From: Desulfovibrio sp.
Lineage (GTDB): Bacteria > Desulfobacterota > Desulfovibrionia > Desulfovibrionales > Desulfovibrionaceae
Assembly: GCA_014804965.1 (NCBI GenBank)
Contig: JAAUYU010000006.1
Location: forward strand, 51,550-107,752
Length of the DNA: 56,203 nucleotides
Reading direction: 5' to 3'
Made by a program: the position numbers and the translations under genes. The notes beneath the pieces were generated by a model, which ran no database searches, was not told the origin of the DNA, and saw only the letters and a program-made list of their open reading frames with translations. Shown here one piece after another: positions 45,507 through 54,778 of this stretch. Every line of letters begins with the position of its first letter. Position 1 is the stretch's first letter.

Positions 45507-45749
45507 ATGCGCCAACCGAATCTAAAAGAATTTACGAAGGAAGAAGAGGATAGGATTATTCAGGAAGCAATGACTCTTTACGACATTGGTAAAAATAAAG
45601 AAGGCGATGATTTACTCGATACGTTGCCGATGCATGCTGAATACCTCCAAACTTTAAAAGAATGCGAAGGGCTCCAAGTTCTTATAGATAAAGGCATCAA
45701 TCTTTCACTAGCGGTGAAAAAGTTTGGCCCTAATTGGCTTACTAGTTAA
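45507..45749 (+). CDS. Hypothetical small protein, first gene of AT-rich operon
   Basis: aaaggag RBS; 80 aa. Confidence 0.6.
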   Translation: MRQPNLKEFTKEEEDRIIQEAMTLYDIGKNKEGDDLLDTLPMHAEYLQTLKECEGLQVLIDKGINLSLAVKKFGPNWLTS

Positions 45750-45778
45750 TGCCGTAAATTATTTAAAAGGAAGCCTGA

Positions 45779-46060
45779 ATGATTGAGAATCATTGGACAA
45801 AATGCGCATTAATAAGTTGTAACGTATCGTGGAAAAAAAATATTTCAGAAAAAAAATTGATTGACATCTTAATGAATCGTTGTGAGGTAGGAGAATGGCT
45901 GGGCCATATAGACGTTTTTTTCAATGAATTACCAAAAATAGTAATTGTTGGAGTTTTACACGAAAATAAAATATCATATCAAAATATTAATACCGTATTT
46001 AATAATTTACCTCCTTCCCTACAAGGGAATAATTTTAGGAGAATATGTGTTGAAAAATAA
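45779..46060 (+). CDS. Hypothetical protein, second gene of AT-rich operon
   Basis: 93 aa; overlaps the downstream GTG start. Confidence 0.5.
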   Translation: MIENHWTKCALISCNVSWKKNISEKKLIDILMNRCEVGEWLGHIDVFFNELPKIVIVGVLHENKISYQNINTVFNNLPPSLQGNNFRRICVEK

Positions 46061-46733
46061 TACTTGGGAATATCTGTTTGAAAACGCCATGTCCTGCCTT
46101 AAGAAGTCAGGACTTCCTCAAAATTTTTGGTGTTTCGGTGGCGGAACAGTATTAATGCAAAAATATAATCATAGGATGAGTAAAGATATTGATATTTTTT
46201 TTAGAGATCCGCAGCTTTTATCATATATTTCACCTCGAACAAATGACGCTATAGAAGATATTCTTGTTGATTACTCTGAACAATTCAACCATACTAGACT
46301 ATATTTTAAAGAAGGAGAAATAGATTTTATTTATGCAAAGCAAATTTCAGATATTTTACCAAAAAAAGAAAAAATAAATGGCTATGAGGTCTATGTAGAT
46401 CACCCTGTGGAAATAATCGCAAAAAAGATTGAATATAGAGGAGAAGAATTTAAGTCTCGTGATGTATTTGACTTAGCACTTGTATACTCAAAGTTAAAGC
46501 TCACATTACTTAAAAATCTACATCTTGATATTCAAAAAATTGATGCAGTGAGGAATAGAATAACAATTCTTGAAAAAGAAGGGATTTTAGAAAAAGAACT
46601 TAAATCTATTAATCTTCTCCCTGGCGCTAAAAATATTTTAGGCAAAGAGTATTCTTTATGCCAAATGTTGTTATCTGATATGGAGAAGTGTATTAAAAAA
46701 AATATAACAAAATCGCTTGAAATAAAATTATAA
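46047..46733 (+). CDS. Nucleotidyltransferase, AbiEii/AbiGii toxin-like
   Basis: WCFGGGTVLMQKYNHRMSKDIDIFF NTase motif; DVFDLALVYSKL; GTG start with taggaga RBS. Confidence 0.8.
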   Translation: MLKNNTWEYLFENAMSCLKKSGLPQNFWCFGGGTVLMQKYNHRMSKDIDIFFRDPQLLSYISPRTNDAIEDILVDYSEQFNHTRLYFKEGEIDFIYAKQISDILPKKEKINGYEVYVDHPVEIIAKKIEYRGEEFKSRDVFDLALVYSKLKLTLLKNLHLDIQKIDAVRNRITILEKEGILEKELKSINLLPGAKNILGKEYSLCQMLLSDMEKCIKKNITKSLEIKL

Positions 46734-46819
46734 AAAATTTTATTGGTTAGGGCAAATGCCAGCGCGTATTTATCTTGAGCGGTTGGCGTTCAAAATTAAT
46801 TTTACCGAGCCCGTCGTTT

Positions 46820-48412
46820 CTATCGGACTATGCCAGAACGTACCCATTCGCGCATGTGAACCTTGGCCTTTGGGCGCTCAAGAAGATTCTTCCCCGCTTC
46901 CAGGACAACGCGCTGGCCGCTTGCCAGGATAAAGACGGCATTGCCTGTCGCGCGGTCCATCGAACGCCGCCGAACTCCCCATTTTGCGGCCATGTATGCC
47001 AAGGCCGTTTCGCGCGCCCCCTCGCTGAAAGTAATGCTCTTGCCAGTATCGCTAATTTTGCCGCCATTGGTTAGCGTGTAGATGATGCTCCCGTGCTTGC
47101 TGATTTTTGCGGTGGCATCGCTGTCTATAGTCTCCATCGTGGCCATGCTAAAGAGCTTGGTCTTGGTCTTTGAGGAGAGTTCCCGGCTTTCCAGGATAGC
47201 TCGCTTGCTTGATAGATAGGCACTTTGTCTCCGGGCCTGCTCCTGTTGCTCCAGGGTAGTCTCCGGCGCTGTTTCTTCGTGACGTGACCGCAACACGGCC
47301 AAGGCGGTTTCATCGCCTCCAGCGGCCTTGCCTCGCAAAAATTCGAGCCATGAGGCGGACGTGCCTCCACGGGTTTTTGCCTCGTGGATCTCCTCGGCTT
47401 CATACTGCCTTGCCAGCTTTATCATATTTGCCCTGGTCTTTCTGGCCATTGGCTTGCGGTTCAATTCTTCGCGCTTCTCGCGCCATTTTTTGCGGATGGC
47501 CGATAGCTCCTCCTTCTGGTTCTCGCTCAGAGTCTGGAACTCCTGCCAAAGCTGGTTGCGGTCGGCGGCTTTCTGGAGGGGCTTGGCTCCATAGCGCTTC
47601 TCGCTCTCAGGCAGCCTCCCGCTTGCGGCCATAAATGGCCCGAAGCGCTCTTCCAGCTTCTTAAGCGAAAGGTCACGATGAACCGCACTGGCTTTGGCGG
47701 TTTGACGCCCGTGCCTATCCTTGACCACGAGCCCCGCTCCGCGCGGCTGAATTGCAAGCCCCTGCCGTGCGAACAGGCTATGCACGTCCTCCCATGTCTG
47801 CGCGTTTTCGAGCGCGCCAAGCAACGCTGCACCCTGGTCACGCGCATAACTCTCAAAGGACTGCAAGCCGGTATGGGCCTCCACGCCCGCGGCCTTGTCG
47901 CTCAGGCTCCGGCCTGCGGCCTTGTCCCGGCCATTGTCAATGACCAGGCCGTATTCCTGCTCCAGTTCACGGCACAGCTTGTCGCGCTTGATGTAGTCCC
48001 GCCAAGGCTCAACGCGCGTGAGCTTTTCCGGGTGAATCAGGTTATATGCGACGTGCATGTGGATATTTTCGGTGTTGACGTGGACACCACAATGGCGCTG
48101 ATGCTCGGCAAGCCCGAGGGATTGGGCGAAACGCTCTTCAATGGCCTTGAGCTTTTCCGGCGTTAATACGGCGGCATCCTCTGGCCGGAAGCTGACGACC
48201 AGGTGATATGTTTTGACGCCCTGGCTTCGGGTATTAAGAGCCTGGGTATCGGCCACTTCCTGCATGGCAAGCTCGTAGTCGTCCCCGGCCCAGCAACCGG
48301 CGCACCAACTCACCAGGGATTTCTCGCCCTGGTGACTGGCGTCCGCAATGTAGCTGGCGAGACGCCCGTAGTTGTCATTGCCCGCCTGGCACTGGATGCG
48401 CTTGCTTATCAT
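46820..48412 (-). CDS. traI: TraI relaxase (MOBP, IncP-like)
   Basis: YHLVVSFRPEDA...HCGVHVNTENIHMHVAYNLIHPE. Confidence 0.93.
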   Translation of the reverse strand: MISKRIQCQAGNDNYGRLASYIADASHQGEKSLVSWCAGCWAGDDYELAMQEVADTQALNTRSQGVKTYHLVVSFRPEDAAVLTPEKLKAIEERFAQSLGLAEHQRHCGVHVNTENIHMHVAYNLIHPEKLTRVEPWRDYIKRDKLCRELEQEYGLVIDNGRDKAAGRSLSDKAAGVEAHTGLQSFESYARDQGAALLGALENAQTWEDVHSLFARQGLAIQPRGAGLVVKDRHGRQTAKASAVHRDLSLKKLEERFGPFMAASGRLPESEKRYGAKPLQKAADRNQLWQEFQTLSENQKEELSAIRKKWREKREELNRKPMARKTRANMIKLARQYEAEEIHEAKTRGGTSASWLEFLRGKAAGGDETALAVLRSRHEETAPETTLEQQEQARRQSAYLSSKRAILESRELSSKTKTKLFSMATMETIDSDATAKISKHGSIIYTLTNGGKISDTGKSITFSEGARETALAYMAAKWGVRRRSMDRATGNAVFILASGQRVVLEAGKNLLERPKAKVHMREWVRSGIVR

Positions 48413-48732
48413 AGGCTCCGTATCCTGGCTTTCAGGAGCGCTTGCGCCTGGTCGATATTATGGAGCAGCCCGTAAATCTGCTCCTTGTGCCCGGTTGCCA
48501 GCGTCTGCTTCAAGAGCCCGCCAAGCCGCCCCAGGTCGGCATTGACCTTCAAAAGCTCTCGCCGGGCTTGCTGATCTTCGCGGCTCTCGATACGCGCCCC
48601 CAGGCAGACGCGCCGGATGAACTCAGAGAGAGTGAGCCCGGCGCGCTCGCTTGACTCCACAATGGCAAGAAGCTCCTCCCGAGTGACATATGCCTTGACC
48701 TGTTCCGAGCGCTTGGGCTTTTTGGCGTTCAT
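48409..48732 (-). CDS. traJ: TraJ/MobC-like oriT-binding protein
   Basis: RSEQVKAYVTREELLAIVESSERAGLTLSEFIRRVCLG; adjacent to the relaxase and oriT. Confidence 0.88.
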   Translation of the reverse strand: MNAKKPKRSEQVKAYVTREELLAIVESSERAGLTLSEFIRRVCLGARIESREDQQARRELLKVNADLGRLGGLLKQTLATGHKEQIYGLLHNIDQAQALLKARIRSL

Positions 48733-48791
48733 CTTCGTGCTTTCAGCGTTGAGCCGTAGGCGAATAAGCAAGCCACCCCCGGCGTTGAGGG

Positions 48792-48845
48792 GGCAGGACG
48801 TAAAGTAGCCACTTGGAAAAGTGGTACTACTTTACCTGTCCTGCC
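48792..48845 (+). other. oriT: oriT with nested inverted repeats and RP4-like nic (ACCTGTCCTG/CC)
   Basis: GGCAGGAC-GTAAAGTAG-CCACTT-GGAA-AAGTGG-TA-CTACTTTACCT-GTCCTGCC next to traJ. Confidence 0.85.
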
Positions 48846-48890
48846 TTCATTTGCCTTTACAATATCATGAAATAATGGGCAGTCAAATTT

Positions 48891-48980
48891 CCTTTTGTAT
48901 GTTTTTGCCTATTATTGCATTATATTGCATGATTTTGCATATTCCTGCCGATTTTTGCGCGGTTCTGCATATTCTTGCAT
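48891..48980 (+). repeat. Helically phased tandem 10-bp repeats (NNTTYTGCAT-like)
   Basis: Eight consecutive 10-bp units with TGC at the same offset (48901-48980) plus ccttttgtat at 48891-48900. Confidence 0.85.
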
Positions 48981-48991
48981 GAATTTTGGTC

Positions 48992-49016
48992 AAAAAAATC
49001 CCGGCTAACCGGGATT
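48992..49016 (-). terminator. Rho-independent terminator of the minus-strand gene 49042-49335
   Basis: AATCCCGG-CTAA-CCGGGATT with A7 on the plus strand (T-run on minus). Confidence 0.8.
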
Positions 49017-49041
49017 TATATTTTGAGAATATCGGCTGGCT

Positions 49042-49335
49042 CTAAGCGTAACAGGTTCCGTGCGCGGGCTTGCCGTTCCAAAGGTAAGCATACTCGCAGC
49101 TTGTGATGCGGCAGCTTGGAACGCTGGAGGATAGGTCAATTCGACGCCGGAACTTCTCACCTTGGTGCTTGCCAGGAAGCGGCATCGCGTCAAATTGCAT
49201 AAATCCCGTGGGCTTCGTTTCCTTTTCGATTGCCATAAGCTCAACGGTCTTGGACGTGGCTTTTACGACCTCATAAAAAGAGACGTTGGTCTGCTCATAA
49301 CCCCACTGGCTCACAAGGATGTCGCCAATTTTCAT
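49042..49335 (-). CDS. Hypothetical protein in the predicted leading region
   Basis: MKIGDILVSQWGYEQTNVSFYEVVKATSKTVELMAIEKE...; own terminator. Confidence 0.75.
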   Translation of the reverse strand: MKIGDILVSQWGYEQTNVSFYEVVKATSKTVELMAIEKETKPTGFMQFDAMPLPGKHQGEKFRRRIDLSSSVPSCRITSCEYAYLWNGKPAHGTCYA

Positions 49336-49485
49336 TTCTTTCCCCCTGCGGGTTTTTCCTCTGGAGTGAAACCTGCCTTTTTGCAGGAAGCTCCAGGGGG
49401 TTTTCACAGCGTGAAGGAACCCCTGAGCTTCCAGCCTAAAAGGTTGAAAACTCCAAAGAAGAAAGGGGAAAATCCTGGAAAGTGG

Positions 49486-49631
49486 GTTTGCTTCCGTGAC
49501 AGAATGACGTAACGGCGAAAATGACGCGGAAGCGAGACGGGCAGCCTCCTCATTGGGTGGCCGTCTGTAGCTGCACAAGGAATTGAGGCGTGAAGGAGTG
49601 ATGGCGCGGAAGATGCGCCCTGGGCGCACCC
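49486..49631. ncRNA. Structured non-coding element B, related to 43007-43146
   Basis: GCTTCCGTGACAG...CGGAAGCGAG...AGCTGCACAA...TGGCGCGGAAG(A/T)TGCGCC...GGGCGCACCC shared with element A. Confidence 0.5.
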
Positions 49632-49711
49632 TACAATATTTTATGGGTTGCAAGGCAAGGAGATCAGCCGGAAAGCTGACCTCCCCTTTGCCTTGCATTA
49701 TGAGGTTAGAA

Positions 49712-50566
49712 CTATTTGGCGGCAAGGTGGATGCAAGGCAACGTGGCAACCGCTGCCTGCCCCTGTTCAGGCGCTAAATGTGAATAGCGCATTGTCATCC
49801 GCGAGTCCTTGTGGCCAAGGAGTTCTCCTACCAGCGTGAGGTGCGTACCATTCTGAACTAACCAAGACGCGAATGTATGCCTCAACGTATGAAAACAAAC
49901 ACGCGCTCGTCTGTCTTGGATTCCTTGGTTAAATCCACATTCGCTTATGGCATCTTGGAAAATATAGTATTTTGTTTTTGCGTTTGAGAATTTTTCTCCT
50001 TCCTCTGACGATGAATAATATTTGTGGGCAGCGCTGTATGCGGCGTCGTTTAATGGGATGTGGCGGGACTGTGAGTTTTTCGTATCCAAAACCTTCACAA
50101 TCCTCTGAGTGAAATCGAAATGAAACCTCTCCAATTTGTAGATTTCACCAGCCCTCATGCCAGTATTCAGCGCAAACGACGCTACATCATGCCAAAGTTC
50201 CGATTTTAGCCTAAGTGCTTGCAAAAGACATTGCGCCTCGTCAATGGAAAGGAATCTCATTCGCCGATTATCGAAGGATGGCATCCTGAAAATTGGCACT
50301 GGCCCAGGGTAAAGCTCCCATTCCACCGCGCGTCGGAGAACGCGCCTCGTGAGTGACAAGCAATGACTGACGGTTTGCGGACTTAAATTTTTGGCCTCAA
50401 GCTCCTTTCGCAGCTCCATGATTTGGAGATTTTTAATCTCCTCAAGCCTTGCTTTTCCCAAAATCGGCTCTACATGTAAGCTCCAGCGGCCAATTTCGGT
50501 GGACCGCTGCTTGGGGCTTGTAAGGATTAATTTTTTGTAGTACGCAAAGGCATCGGTCAGGTTCAT
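49712..50566 (-). CDS. int: ICE integrase (tyrosine recombinase)
   Basis: NTGMRAGEIYKLERFHFDF; FHTLRHTFASWLV; LLGHKDSRMTMRYSHLAP; next to attR. Confidence 0.94.
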   Translation of the reverse strand: MNLTDAFAYYKKLILTSPKQRSTEIGRWSLHVEPILGKARLEEIKNLQIMELRKELEAKNLSPQTVSHCLSLTRRVLRRAVEWELYPGPVPIFRMPSFDNRRMRFLSIDEAQCLLQALRLKSELWHDVASFALNTGMRAGEIYKLERFHFDFTQRIVKVLDTKNSQSRHIPLNDAAYSAAHKYYSSSEEGEKFSNAKTKYYIFQDAISECGFNQGIQDRRARVCFHTLRHTFASWLVQNGTHLTLVGELLGHKDSRMTMRYSHLAPEQGQAAVATLPCIHLAAK

Positions 50567-50637
50567 TTTCCCTCCAAAATAGATTTGGAAGGAATATCGA
50601 CCGGTTACAGAAAAACTCTATGCCTTACTGGGCGAAT

Positions 50638-50685
50638 CGGCCTCTCAAGCCGCTAAGACGGGTTCAAATCCCGTTGGTGACGCCA
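50638..50685 (+). repeat. attR: 48-bp direct repeat of the tRNA-Glu 3' part
   Basis: Identical to 7519-7566. Confidence 0.95.
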
Positions 50686-50700
50686 TTTTTGGGTATAACG

Positions 50701-50742
50701 AAGGATGTCAAGGTGTAAAAAGCCTTGGCATTCTTTGTTTTT
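50701..50742 (+). terminator. Hairpin terminator immediately downstream of attR
   Basis: AAGGATGTCAAGG-tgtaaaaag-CCTTGGCATTCTT then T-rich. Confidence 0.7.
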
Positions 50743-50924
50743 TCTCTCCAGTTGTGTTTCCCGAAGTGTACTCAAGTCCTGTTGCATCCACACTTTTTGT
50801 GGGTATATTTGTAGGCATCGCTGTGCTATGCTGAATTCCGATACCCACACAGTCAACTTGCTGAAATAGCAATATTTTTGTCCATGTGGGTATCATACCG
50901 TCCATCAACGTGGAGGTACCTAAG

Positions 50925-52118
50925 ATGCCCTTGACCGATACCCACATACGCAGCCTGAAACCGGAAGCGAAGCCAAGGAAGTATTTTGATGGAGACGGGC
51001 TCTTCCTCTATGTACCTCCGACCGGCAGCAAGCTCTGGCGCATGTCCTACCGATTCGAGGGCAAGTCAAAGCTTCTCAGTTTTGGGGGATACCCTGCCAT
51101 TTCCCTGAAAGATGCACGGGCACGGCGCGAGGAGGCAAAAGGGCTGCTCGCCAAGGGTATCGACCCCTCAGCGCAGAAAAAGACCGCCAGGCAGGAACGA
51201 ATCGCCGCCGAGCGGGACAGCTTTGAAAACATCGCCCTTGAGTGACATAAAACGCGTCTTGTGGGGCTTTCTGCCAAACATCAGGGCACTATACTCTATC
51301 GCCTGAATACCTACATTTTCCCCTCCATCGGTAAAAGGCATATCGCCCGGCTGGAAGCGCAGGATATTCTTGCTATCGTCAAGCCCATTGAAGCAAAGGG
51401 CAATAACGAAACCTCACGGCGCGTTCTCCAGATAATTAACCAGGTCTTTCGATACGCTGTGATTCGCGGCAAAGCCAAACACAATATCACAGCAGATTTA
51501 CATGGAGCGTTGAGCCCGCGTAAAGTTACCCATCGCGCCGCTGTACTCGAGAAGGAAAAAGTCGGACAGCTCCTCGGGGCTATTGATGACTATGCGGGCT
51601 ATTTCCCGCTTGTCTGCGCCCTGAAACTGGCTCCGATGCTGTTTGTGCGTCCGACCGAATTACGCTGCGCCACATGGCAAGAATTTGATCTGGATGCAGG
51701 CGAATGGCGTATTCCTTCCGAGCGTATGAAAATGCGGCGCACCCATATCGTCCCCTTGTCCCACCAAGCTCTCACCATATTGAGGGAATTGAAAAAGTTT
51801 TCAGGCGACGGCCATTATCTGTTCCCTTCCACGCGGACGGAAACGCGGCCCATCTCTGACGCCACCATGCTGAATGCCCTCCGACGCATGGGCTACCAGA
51901 AGCAAGAAATGAGCGTTCACGGCTTTCGCTCCATTGCTTCCACTCTCCTCAATGAACTTGGCTATAACCGCGACTGGATTGAACGCCAGCTTGCACATGG
52001 AGACAGTAATGGCGTCCGAGCAGCCTATAATTATGCAGAATATCTCCCAGAACGGAAAAAGATGATGCAGGAATGGAGCGATTATCTGGATGGTCTGCGC
52101 GATAAAGGCGAACACTAA
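50925..52118 (+). pseudogene. P4-type integrase with one in-frame TGA (51243-51245)
   Basis: MPLTDTHIRSLKPEAKPRKYFDGDGLFLYVPPTGSKLWRMSYRF...SFENIALE*HKTRLVGLS...; same frame on both sides. Confidence 0.9.
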
Positions 52119-52151
52119 TAAAACTAACCCCAATAATATAACCTCACAATA

Positions 52152-52186
52152 GGGTATCCCTGTCTCCACCGGGATACCCTTTTTTG
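52152..52186 (+). terminator. Terminator after the P4-type integrase
   Basis: GGGTATCCC-tgtctccacc-GGGATACCC-TTTTTT. Confidence 0.85.
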
Positions 52187-52707
52187 CAAGTTGTATAATC
52201 CGCTTCTCAAAACAGATTGGTGGAGGAGCTTAGCGGCCAGCTGGCCGTCAAGGAACTAAATTTTAGAAAATTATTCCAATAGATTATATTCACATACTAA
52301 ATCCGGTTACTTATAAACGACTTTTGCTTTTATTTTTAACTATGCGTCCTTATAGAATAATTTTTTCCAGGGATGAATTTTGGTTACAAATGGTCAAAAT
52401 ACAAATTTTTTTGGAACATGCATTCCCTATCGAGCAGACTTGTCGTGTAAGTAATTTGCTATTTTTATTCCATATATCAAGAGTGGAGAAGAACATATTT
52501 TTCAGTTTAAAAAATTTTTCAAAAAATTAAGACCTGTTGGCCGCCAAGACGGCCTCAATTTATATAAGTATTTATGGACACCTGTGTCATCAGAACTGCA
52601 TCCAGCCGCATCTGGATATATTCTGGTTACATGCTGAAATGTATGGATAAATTTACGAAATACAGGCTATAATCCTCCGTAAACCATTTTTTAACGGAGG
52701 AAGGGTT

Positions 52708-52917
52708 ATGGCAACGCAAATACCCGCCACAGGTTTTCTCAGGCTCCATCAGATTCTGGAATTCTTTCCCATCAGCAAGAGCGCGTGGTGGAAAGGTTGC
52801 GCGACCGGGCGCTATCCTAAGCCGCTTAAGCTTGGCCCGCGCACCACGGTCTGGCGCGCCGAAGACATCTGGGCATTCATCGAAAACGCCGGACAGTCGG
52901 AGGTGAACCATGAATGA
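52708..52917 (+). CDS. AlpA-like HTH regulator/excisionase
   Basis: GFLRLHQILEFFPISKSAWWKGCATGRYPKPLKLGPRTTVWRAEDIWAFIE. Confidence 0.92.
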   Translation: MATQIPATGFLRLHQILEFFPISKSAWWKGCATGRYPKPLKLGPRTTVWRAEDIWAFIENAGQSEVNHE

Positions 52918-54693
52918 CCTGCTGCAGACTTTCCAGGAAGTTCTTGGCACACATGGCCTCGTCCCCGAGGAAATCCTTGCGAACGGTGAGCTGCACCGCT
53001 GTCCCACAGAGAATAAGCCACACAAGCGGAATGGCGCGTATATCGCGCATCTGGATACTCCCGCTACTCTCTGGTGGTGCAACTGGGAAACCGATGACCA
53101 GGGCACGTTCTGCGCCGAGGAGAAACCTACGCTTTCCCCAGCCGAGCTTTCGGCCTGACAGCAACGCCAGCAATCCCTACGCCGTCAGCGGGAAGAAGAA
53201 TGTGCTAAGCGCCACGCGGAAGCTGCGCAGCGTGCCCGCCAAGAATGGGAAGCAGCGCGCGCCTGTGATAGCGCCCACCCGTACCTGCTTCGCAAGGGTA
53301 TCACCCCACTCCTAGGAATCCGCCAATCACGGGATGGCGCGCTGCTTGTCCCCGTTCTGGATGCTGCAAGCAGGCTGCAAAGCCTGCAACGCATCTATCC
53401 AGATGGCACAAAGCGCTTCCTCGTGGGCGGCAAGGTGCAGGGCGGACGATTTACCATTCCCGGTTCGCAGGGAAAACCCATCGCCATTTGCGAGGGTTTC
53501 GATACCGCCGCGAGCATCCATATGGCTACGGGGTGGGCAGTCGATGTGGCTTTTTCCGCGCACAACCTATTGACAGTGGCGCGACTGGTAAAGGAGCGAT
53601 TCTCTGACCGGGTAATCCTCATATGCAGCGATGCAGATGAAGCCGGACGCAAGAAGGGCGAGGAGGCCATGAGAACCACAAACCTCCCACTTGTGGTTCC
53701 CAACTTCACCACTGGCGCGGGCACAGATTTCAATGACCTTCACCAGAGCGAAGGGATTGAAGCCGTCCGCTCCCAACTGGAAGCCGCCCTCATCAAACGC
53801 GAAGGGCTGGTGGCTCTCGACATGAGTGGGTTCCTGTCCATAAAGATACCCGACCGAGGTTATCTTCTATCGCCCATCTTGCCGGTTCAAGGGATAGGCA
53901 TCTTGTACGCGCCGCGAGGCGTCGGCAAAACCTTCGCGGCCCTGAGCGTTGCCGTGGCTGTCGCCTCCGGCGGCGCGGTGTTCAACTGGCGCGCGCCCCT
54001 CCCGAAGAAAACGCTCTATGTGGATGGGGAAATGCCGGCCACATCCATGCAGAGCCGTTTGTCCTCCCTCGTGGGCGGCATCGCTATTCCGCCCCAGGCG
54101 CTGAAAAACCTTTAGCTCATCACGCCTGACTTGCAGCTCTGCGCCATGCCTGATTTATCCACGTCCAACGGCCAATCCATGATTGAGCCGCTGCTGAAAG
54201 GCGTGGACATGATTGTCCTGGACAACATTGCCACCCTCTGCCGCACGGGCAAGGAAAAGAATCACAATCTTGACAGGCCATGCAGGCGTGGCTTCTGGAT
54301 CTCAGACGCAGGGGCATCACGATTCTCCTGGTTCACCACGCAGGGAAGTCCGGCGACCAGCGTGGAACCAGCGCAAAAGAGGACATCATGGATACGGTCA
54401 TCAGTCTCCGCAGGCCCAAGGAGTACGCGATGGCTGAGGGCGCGAGATTTGAGGTTCATCTCACTAAGGCGAGAGGCATTCTCGGAGATGACGCCAAGCC
54501 GTTTGAGGCTAACCTGATTACCGAGGGAAGCGCCCTACATTGGCAAGTCGGGGAAATTGAAGATGTGGAGCTGGAGGAACTGAAAAGGCTCCAGGAATAC
54601 GGCTACAGCATCCGGGACTGCGCCGAGGAAATGGGTAAGTCAAAGGGCGCAATTCAGCGCCTGAAAAAGCGCCTCGAAGCCTTTGCAAAATAG
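52910..54693 (+). pseudogene. Toprim primase/RepA-type helicase, broken by in-frame TGA (53156), TAG (54113) and a frameshift near 54260-54290
   Basis: PIAICEGFDTAASIHMATG...VILICSDADEAG (Toprim), YAPRGVGKTFAALSVA (Walker A), LLVHHAGKSGDQRGTSAKEDIMDTVISLRRP in a shifted frame. Confidence 0.88.
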
Positions 54694-54702
54694 GCCGATT
54701 TC

Positions 54703-54750
54703 AGGTGTACCGCTGTACCGCTGCTTAAGCGCCGGTACAGCGGTACACCT
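54703..54750. repeat. Perfect 18-bp inverted repeat upstream of mobV (candidate oriT or terminator)
   Basis: AGGTGTACCGCTGTACCG-CTGCTTAAGCGC-CGGTACAGCGGTACACCT. Confidence 0.75.
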
Positions 54751-54778
54751 ATTTCTTATAGAAGAAGGAAATCCATGT

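Larger units (their letters stand above)
7519..50685. mobile_element. ~43 kb ICE with IncP-like Tra/Trb system integrated in tRNA-Glu
   Basis: Flanked by exact 48-bp direct repeats; integrase next to the right repeat; complete relaxase, coupling protein and T4SS set. Confidence 0.93.

Noticed and set aside
51243-51245. TGA in the P4-type integrase as selenocysteine or recoded Trp
   Set aside because: No SECIS-like hairpin was evident and the same element also has a TAG and a frameshift in its primase, so decay is simpler.
52324-52530. 68-aa AT-rich ORF
   Set aside because: No RBS or recognizable features in a non-coding AT-rich stretch; cannot be supported.
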